A DNA stretch of 10,582 nucleotides, from positions 77,245 to 87,826 of the forward strand of contig CAMPET010000213.1 of the NCBI GenBank assembly GCA_946803715.1. Reading direction: 5' to 3'. Source of the stretch: Beroe ovata (Eukaryota; Ctenophora; Nuda; Beroida; Beroidae). Below the pieces are notes generated by a model that made no database searches, was not told where the DNA came from, and saw nothing but the letters and a program-made list of their open reading frames with translations. Positions 6,822 to 10,582 of the stretch are shown here, piece by piece. Within the stretch, counting starts at the first letter, position 1; every line of letters starts with the position of its first letter. Both the position numbers and the translations under genes were made by a program.

Positions 6822-7853
6822 ATGGAAGACCAAGAAATCAAACTGTTTGACCCTCTTGGGATCCCATTTGAGCATATTGATGTCAATGGAATACCTATGA
6901 GTCTTTTGACAGGTGAGACTTCTCAATGTCTTTCATTTATCAATGTGAGTTTCAATATAATGTGAGTTTCAATATAACTTACTTTTATGGTATCTACCAG
7001 TAGGCAGTTATTCATCCCTTATAATTCATATTGATCAGTAATTTTGTTATACTTTTCAGTAATTTACTTCCTAAACTCAGGTAGCTCTCAATCATATGAT
7101 TTAATCAAAAATATGAAGATAAATGAAGGCGACACATTTTTAGCATCATTTCCAAAAAGTGGCACTACATGGTTATTGAGTATAGTCTATCAGATAATGG
7201 ATGGAGATTTAAGACATAGCAGCGTTGATGATATGATTCCATGGATTGACTGTGATCCAAGATTATGCAGTATGCAAAGAATCTCAGGAAGATATTTCAA
7301 GACACATGTTCCTTTTTCCTGGCTCCCATTGTCAAAGAGTGCAAAATACATCCATATAGCTAGAAATCCAAAAGATGTGGCCATAAGTTTCTATTACTTC
7401 ATACAAAACTTACAAAATCAAATCCTGGGAAAACGAGAAAGTGAGATATCTATGGGAAGCTTTATAACTTTTTTCCATAAAGGTCAAAACCTATATGGTT
7501 CTTGGTGGAACCATGTTTCAAATTGGTATCAAGCAAGTCTATCACATGACAATATTTTGTTTGTAACATATGAAGAAATAACAGCAAATATTGAGAAGGA
7601 AATGACAAAGATAGCACATTTTCTTGGCAAAGATATAGATAAGCAGAACATAGCTGAGATGGCACATGAGTGCTCCTTTGAGAATATGAAGGCCAGTAGA
7701 AAAATAAGCATGGCTCACTGTAAAGATCTCTGGAGAAAAGGTGTTTGTGGGGATTATGTCAACTATTTCACAGAGGAACAAGATAAGCTTTTCAACAGCA
7801 AAATGCAAGATGAATTGCCACAAAGTTTGATCAGTAAACTCAGATCTATGTGA
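6822..7853 (+). CDS. Cytosolic sulfotransferase (SULT family), copy 1
   Basis: The gene has two exons, 6822-6912 and 7081-7853, joined in phase 1 (ACAG|GTGAGA ... AACTCAG|GT). The product is 287 residues, close to the usual 285-300. It should transfer the sulfo group from PAPS to a hydroxyl or amine of a small acceptor in the cytosol. PAPS-binding motifs are intact: FPKSGTTW (54-61, 5'-phosphosulfate loop), RNPKDVAISFYYF (125-137, 3'-phosphate site) and RKGVCGDY (249-256). The catalytic pair is K104 and H106 in FKTHVPF. The KxxxTVxxxE dimer motif near residues 257-266 reads VNYFTEEQDK, so it is largely lost. ATG 6822 is chosen because MEDQEIKLF gives family length; in-frame ATGs at 6792 and 6744 would add residues without family support. 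The acceptor substrate cannot be told from sequence. Confidence 0.92.
6942..6975 (+). repeat. 17-nt tandem duplication in the sulfotransferase intron
   Basis: Two perfect 17-nt copies (6942-6958 and 6959-6975) each contain GTGAGT, a strong donor-like word, 34 and 51 nt after the true donor. The same pair is present in copy 2 at 8589-8622. Confidence 0.8.
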
Positions 7854-7950
7854 TACCTTGATAGAATAACTAAATTCAAGTGTCTTCCAGCGATAATAAG
7901 TGGTAATCAAGTACCTAGTGGTTTGACTGATTTTTATTGCACATTACCTG

Positions 7951-7951
7951 N
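7951..7951. other. Single ambiguous base at the duplication junction
   Basis: The only N in the window sits exactly between the two units. It looks like a token join between two contigs rather than a random low-quality base. Confidence 0.8.
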
Positions 7952-8186
7952 CTATTTCCTGACGGTATCCCTGCTATGTAGGTTCAGATCTGATACCTGT
8001 GAAATGTGAGCACCCTTCGAAATATTCGCATCTTAAAAGTCAGCAGTCATACAGTACCCGCAGTGAGGGTACTGAACTCTATTCATAATTCCACCGCAGT
8101 GATTGGTGGCAGCACAATCGTCATGGCTGATTTGATTATATTGGCCCAACACAAAGCAGCTTGATTTGATGAATAGCAGCACATGA

Positions 8187-8193
8187 TATAAAA
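8187..8193 (+). promoter_or_regulatory. TATA box candidate of sulfotransferase copy 2
   Basis: Same TATAAAA and upstream ATTGG arrangement as copy 1, shifted by 1647 bp. Confidence 0.35.
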
Positions 8194-8468
8194 CCTGCAT
8201 TTCTATAAGCCTTGGGCACTGCTAATTGTGAGGAGCATGTAGCCCCACGAGGGTGCCAAATAGCTCTGAACAATTAGATGACGTCAATTGGTACAACTTC
8301 TCCCATTTTAATGACCTTAAGCAATGCAAGTAAATTTGTCATTTTAAATGTGCCCTGTGGCATTTGAGTCCTCTGAATATCTGATTTCAAGTGTCAATTT
8401 CTATTTTTACAACATTTGCATTCAGCAAGTATTATCCAATGTGTAAAATAAATTCTTCAACAAGAGAT

Positions 8469-9500
8469 ATGGAAGACCAAGAAATCAAACTGTTTGACCC
8501 TCTTGGGATCCCATTTGAGCATATTGATGTCAATGGAATACCTATGAGTCTTTTGACAGGTGAGACTTCTCAATGTCTTTCATTTATCAATGTGAGTTTC
8601 AATATAATGTGAGTTTCAATATAACTTACTTTTATGGTATCTACCAGTAGGCAGTTATTCATCCCTTATAATTCATATTGATCAGTAATTTTGTTATACT
8701 TTTCAGTAATTTACTTCCTAAACTCAGGTAGCTCTCAATCATATGATTTAATCAAAAATATGAAGATAAATGAAGGCGACACATTTTTAGCATCATTTCC
8801 AAAAAGTGGCACTACATGGTTATTGAGTATAGTCTATCAGATAATGGATGGAGATTTAAGACATAGCAGCGTTGATGATATGATTCCATGGATTGACTGT
8901 GATCCAAGATTATGCAGTATGCAAAGAATCTCAGGAAGATATTTCAAGACACATGTTCCTTTTTCCTGGCTCCCATTGTCAAAGAGTGCAAAATACATCT
9001 ATATAGCTAGAAATCCAAAAGATGTGGCCATAAGTTTCTATTACTTCATACAAAACTTACAAAATCAAATCCTGGGAAAACGAGAAAGTGAGATATCTAT
9101 GGGAAGCTTTATAACTTTTTTCCATAAAGGTCAAAACCTATATGGTTCTTGGTGGAACCATGTTTCAAATTGGTATCAAGCAAGTCTATCACATGACAAT
9201 ATTTTGTTTGTAACATATGAAGAAATAACAGCAAATATTGAGAAGGAAATGACAAAGATAGCACATTTTCTTGGCAAAGATATAGATAAGCAGAACATAG
9301 CTGAGATGGCACATGAGTGCTCCTTTGAGAATATGAAGGCCAGTAGAAAAATAAGCATGGCTCACTGTAAAGATCTCTGGAGAAAAGGTGTTTGTGGGGA
9401 TTATGTCAACTATTTCACAGAGGAACAAGATAAGCTTTTCACCAGCAAAATGCAAGATGAATTGCCACAAAGTTTGATCAGTAAACTCAGATCTATGTGA
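8469..9500 (+). CDS. Cytosolic sulfotransferase (SULT family), copy 2
   Basis: Exons 8469-8559 and 8728-9500 have the same structure, intron and 287-residue length as copy 1. All PAPS-binding and catalytic motifs are unchanged. The two products differ at residue 122 (H in copy 1, Y in copy 2, just before the RNPKD motif) and residue 269 (N versus T). The coding differences I see are exactly these two, both amino-acid changing. Copy 2 is followed by unique sequence and so carries the true 3' flank. If the junction is an assembly artefact, this and copy 1 are two alleles of one gene. Confidence 0.92.
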
Positions 9501-9597
9501 TACCTTGATAGAATAAGTAAATTCAAGTGTCTTCCAGCGATAATAAGTGGTAATCAAGTACCTAGTGGTTTGACTGATTTTTATTGCACATTACCTG

Positions 9598-10118
9598 CAT
9601 AATATGCACAGTTGAATATATCTAATTCTTTGTACAGTGTGTTTCTTAATTTTTGGTCGTGCTTCCTTAATCCATATTGGTGCCGACGACACAAATGCAA
9701 CACAACTGCGTCACACCTGCGACACTTGTGCCTCTCCAATAAGGCATCAATAAGGCACTAAGGCAGCCATAAAAACTATTTTTTGCTCTATTGTTGATTC
9801 ATTATCGCTTTATTGTGTTATTGTTGTGTCATTGTTGCGTTGCGTTATTGTCTCAATTTTGGTTAACAGTTGAAATTTGCGGGCACATTGCCTTATTATT
9901 GTTCCATTAACACGGGCATGAAATCAATTCCGAATCCCCTTAATTCCCACAAAACAGCATAAGTCCGTTTGCCAATTGCCACTTAGGCCAGGCGCTGGTC
10001 TTATGCAGGTCCACAAGGACTCATGTCATTCACTATATTCTCCATAGCTAGACATGAATTGGTTCACTCCTGAATTACAGAAAAGGGCTAGGGCTGCAGT
10101 CAGGTGGTCGGTGGAAGA
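9598..10118. other. Non-coding 3' flank with low-complexity stretch
   Basis: No gene is seen. Around 9738-9770 short TAAGGCAN units repeat. They are followed (9785-9855) by TTATTGTTG-type sequence reminiscent of the reverse strand of 1511-1600; both share TGCGTTATTGTCT (9841-9853 versus the complement of 1584-1596). This suggests a shared degenerate repeat family. Confidence 0.4.
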
Positions 10119-10170
10119 CTTAGATTTAAATCTAAGATCACATAAAAAACAAAAAAAATCTAAGATCACA
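10119..10170. repeat. 18-bp palindrome and 15-nt direct repeat
   Basis: CTTAGATTTAAATCTAAG at 10119-10136 is a perfect palindrome. AAATCTAAGATCACA occurs at 10128-10142 and again at 10156-10170, separated by an A-rich run. Confidence 0.7.
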
Positions 10171-10239
10171 AGATAGAAGGATCAAACAAGCAGTTGCGGC
10201 TCGTGGGTCATGACATTTGGGCTCCATGGGTGCTCTATG

Positions 10240-10450
10240 GCGGATCAGAAGGCTCACTCGGAATTTTATCCCTGAAAAATAGAATTTGACCCTTCTGATC
10301 CGCACGTGGATCATAGGGTTCATCTTAGGTGAGCCTTCTGATCCACGTGGCGCTTCTCTGGGGTCAAGTCAAAGTTCGGTGATCCTCCTGATCCACCTTA
10401 GGTGGATCAGAAGGGTCATTCTAATCCAATTTGACCCCAGAGAAGCGCCA
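10240..10450. repeat. Nested foldback (inverted repeats built on GGATCAGAAGG)
   Basis: Perfect arms pair at 10240-10252 with 10291-10303 (13 bp), 10242-10257 with 10329-10344 (16 bp), 10348-10367 with 10431-10450 (20 bp) and 10388-10397 with 10401-10410 (10 bp, 3-nt loop). The 11-nt word GGATCAGAAGG occurs twice forward (10242, 10404) and twice reversed (10291, 10334). There is no coding capacity, so a MITE or foldback-type element is the simplest reading. Confidence 0.8.
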
Positions 10451-10458
10451 TGGGTATA

Positions 10459-10582
10459 GGACGCTAGGTCGGCGGACGCTAGGTCGGCGGCAGCAAACCA
10501 GGGTGGACGCTAGGTCGGGAGACTCCCACAGGGTGGACGCTAGGTCGGGAGACTCCCACAGGGTGGACGCTAGGTCGGGAGA
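10459..10582. repeat. Minisatellite: 15-nt then 30-nt tandem units, runs off the window
   Basis: GGACGCTAGGTCGGC is repeated at 10459 and 10474. After a short break, 30-nt units start at 10501, 10531 and 10561 (the last truncated by the window edge). Each contains the same GGACGCTAGGTCGG core plus GGGAGACTCCC, a small palindrome. The full array length is unknown. Confidence 0.95.

Larger units (their letters stand above)
6302..9597. repeat. Head-to-tail duplication of a 1.65-kb unit carrying a sulfotransferase gene
   Basis: Unit 1 is 6302-7950 and unit 2 is 7952-9597; a single N at 7951 separates them. By eye they differ at roughly 14 positions plus a 3-nt length difference near 6360-6370. 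Most differences fall in the first 380 nt; the intron looks identical. The unit includes promoter region, both exons, the intron and about 100 nt of 3' flank. The end of unit 1 (ATTACCTG) corresponds exactly to 9597 in unit 2, after which unit 2 continues into unique sequence. Confidence 0.95.

Noticed and set aside
7542-7910. 122-residue open frame antisense to sulfotransferase copy 1 (and its twin at 9189-9557)
   Set aside because: It is the reverse shadow of a well-supported exon, has no recognisable domain, and is preserved only because the unit is duplicated.
10501-10582. CRISPR array
   Set aside because: The 30-nt units are directly contiguous with no spacers, and the rest of the window is eukaryotic in character.

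Overview
The window looks like nuclear DNA of an animal, probably an early-branching one such as a sponge or cnidarian; the species assignment is inference. The reasons are GT-AG introns, phase-1 modular exons for an extracellular protein, an intronless rhodopsin-like receptor, a two-exon cytosolic sulfotransferase, many small inverted and tandem repeats, and no bacterial operon layout or Shine-Dalgarno pattern.

Left part (1-2518, minus strand): the 5' portion of one gene for a secreted or cell-surface modular protein that runs off the left edge. Six coding exons can be placed by splice sites and frame: a signal-peptide exon, two related cysteine-containing WSC-like modules, an 11-codon microexon, an unnamed module and a PAN/apple-like module. 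Every intron is phase 1, so every internal exon is a multiple of three and could be shuffled or skipped without a frameshift. Joined, they give about 410 residues of open frame. An intron-borne hairpin and direct repeat sits on the exon 2 donor site and has duplicated it.

Middle (2519-4720): mostly non-coding. It holds one orphan exon-like block with strong splice sites but no long frame, a tRNA-derived element on the minus strand with matching flanking repeats, and a perfect 36-bp inverted repeat. From 4721 to 5782 on the minus strand lies an intact intronless gene for a divergent rhodopsin-family receptor that lacks the DRY motif and shows eight hydrophobic segments.

Right part (6302-9597): two nearly identical head-to-tail units of about 1.65 kb, each with one complete two-exon cytosolic sulfotransferase gene (287 aa) on the plus strand. 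The two proteins differ at two residues. A single N (7951) lies exactly at the junction, so the second copy may be an assembly artefact (two overlapping allelic contigs butted together) rather than a real tandem duplication. Past 9598 the sequence is repeat-rich: a nested foldback (10240-10450) and a 30-bp minisatellite that runs to the window edge.

The genes do not look like one functional pathway. The region reads as ordinary animal gene neighbours separated by small repeats. The less familiar items are the modular surface protein, the odd receptor and the duplication junction.
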